Shown here piece by piece: positions 4,930 through 5,587 of a DNA stretch of 5,587 nucleotides. Both the position numbers and the translations under genes were made by a program. The notes beneath the pieces were generated by a model. It did no database searches and was not told where the DNA came from. It worked only from the letters and a program-made list of their open reading frames with translations. Source of the stretch: Acholeplasmatales bacterium (GTDB taxonomy: Bacteria; Bacillota_I; Bacilli_A; Acholeplasmatales; Anaeroplasmataceae); assembly GCA_024681175.1 (NCBI GenBank), contig JAILBI010000203.1, positions 1 to 5,587 on the forward strand, read 5' to 3'. Within the stretch, counting starts at the first letter, position 1; each line of letters opens with the position of its first letter.

Positions 4930-5587
4930 TGAGTATTGGTTCTAATATTAAAAAAATAAGAGAAGAGAAAAAGCTAACACAAGAAAATGTAGCTGATATG
5001 TTAAATGTATCTTATCAGGCTGTTTCATCTTGGGAAAGAGATGAATATCGTCCTGATATAGATAATTTAATTAAATTGGCTCAAAAGCTAGATGTTTCTA
5101 TTTCTTCCTTAGTAGAAGATAAAATAAATGATTTCAAATTTAAAGATAATATCTTTAATTTAGACCATATGAAAACATTTATTAAAACTACAGCTAAAAA
5201 TTATAATTTAGATAATACAATTAAAGCATTAGACTTTGCCTTTAATGCTCATGAAGGACAAAAAAGAAAGAATTCAAATGTTCCATATATTTATCATCCT
5301 TTAAATATGGCATGTCATGCGATGGCTATGAATTTAATAGATGATGAAATAATAACTTGTTGTTTATTACATGATGTAGTAGAAGATTGTAATATAAAAT
5401 TAGAAGAATTACCTTTTAATGATAATATTAAAGAAATAATTAAATTATTAACTCATGATAAAGATATTAAAAATAATAAAGAAGCTTTAAATAATTATTA
5501 TAAATTAATATCAAATAATAAAAAAGCTTCATTAGTTAAATGCATTGATAGATGTAATAATTTAACTACTATGTCTTTTGGATTATC
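4929..5587 (+). CDS. XRE-type helix-turn-helix fused to a RelA/SpoT-like HD (p)ppGpp hydrolase domain, 3' end outside window
   Basis: 219 codons are visible with no stop before the window end. Residues about 4-62 form an XRE/Cro-type HTH (IKKIREEKKLTQENVADML, then VSYQAVSSWERDEYRPD). Residues about 95-219 match the hydrolase domain of Rel/SpoT and small alarmone hydrolases (Mesh1-like): AHEGQKRK (107-114), PYIYHP with His123, LLHDVVED with His148, Asp149, Glu152 and Asp153, and VKCIDRCNNL with Asp207 and Asn211. These correspond to the Mn-binding and catalytic residues of the Rel hydrolase site, so it is probably active, removing the 3'-pyrophosphate of (p)ppGpp. The usual ADRxHN is IDRCNN here, with Asn210 in place of His. 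Whether a synthetase domain follows cannot be seen. The HTH suggests it also regulates transcription, most simply of its own operon. Other nucleotide-hydrolysing HD activity is possible. Confidence 0.9.
   Translation, partial: MSIGSNIKKIREEKKLTQENVADMLNVSYQAVSSWERDEYRPDIDNLIKLAQKLDVSISSLVEDKINDFKFKDNIFNLDHMKTFIKTTAKNYNLDNTIKALDFAFNAHEGQKRKNSNVPYIYHPLNMACHAMAMNLIDDEIITCCLLHDVVEDCNIKLEELPFNDNIKEIIKLLTHDKDIKNNKEALNNYYKLISNNKKASLVKCIDRCNNLTTMSFGL

Noticed and set aside
1..5587. Use of TGA as Trp (Mycoplasma-type code)
   Set aside because: All coding regions read cleanly with TGG for Trp and TAA stops. No in-frame TGA is needed to extend any gene, so the window gives no support for a changed code.

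Overview
The window is very AT-rich. Its proteins are rich in Asn, Ile, Lys, Asp and Tyr, and its Shine-Dalgarno sites are strong (AAGGAG type). Both secreted proteins are of a kind common in gut-dwelling low-GC Firmicutes and Mollicutes-like bacteria (Bacilli, RF39 or Acholeplasma-like groups): a modular adhesin-like protein anchored by a C-terminal membrane helix, and a lipoprotein with a Thr/Ser stalk. This placement is inference from style and composition. All three visible stop codons are TAA and Trp is TGG, so no gene here needs a non-standard code or argues for one.

Layout: (1) Positions 1-3512, plus strand: a very large surface protein whose first few codons lie outside the window. 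It has a signal peptide, a beta-helix-like region, two copies of a carbohydrate-binding-type module, two InlB/Listeria-Bacteroides-type repeats, a bacterial Ig-like domain and a C-terminal transmembrane anchor without LPXTG. (2) Positions 3513-3647: a convergent intergenic gap with a strong bidirectional terminator and a weaker terminator-like hairpin for the minus strand. (3) Positions 3648-4493, minus strand: a lipoprotein with a long Thr-Ser stalk and an unrecognised extracytoplasmic domain. (4) Positions 4494-4680: a divergent control region with a candidate promoter for each direction, two dyads, and a leader hairpin that holds the Shine-Dalgarno sequence in its loop and the start codon in its stem. 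(5) Positions 4681-5587, plus strand: a two-gene operon of a small acidic protein of unknown function, then, overlapping it by 1 nt, a protein joining an XRE-type helix-turn-helix to a RelA/SpoT-like HD (p)ppGpp-hydrolase domain. The second gene runs off the window.

The most interesting unit is the operon at 4603-5587. A predicted alarmone hydrolase carries its own DNA-binding domain, is translationally coupled to a small acidic partner, and sits behind a compact promoter with nested symmetric elements. This layout resembles autoregulated toxin-antitoxin or stress modules, but the sequence alone does not prove that role. No tRNA, rRNA, CRISPR array or mobile element was recognised.
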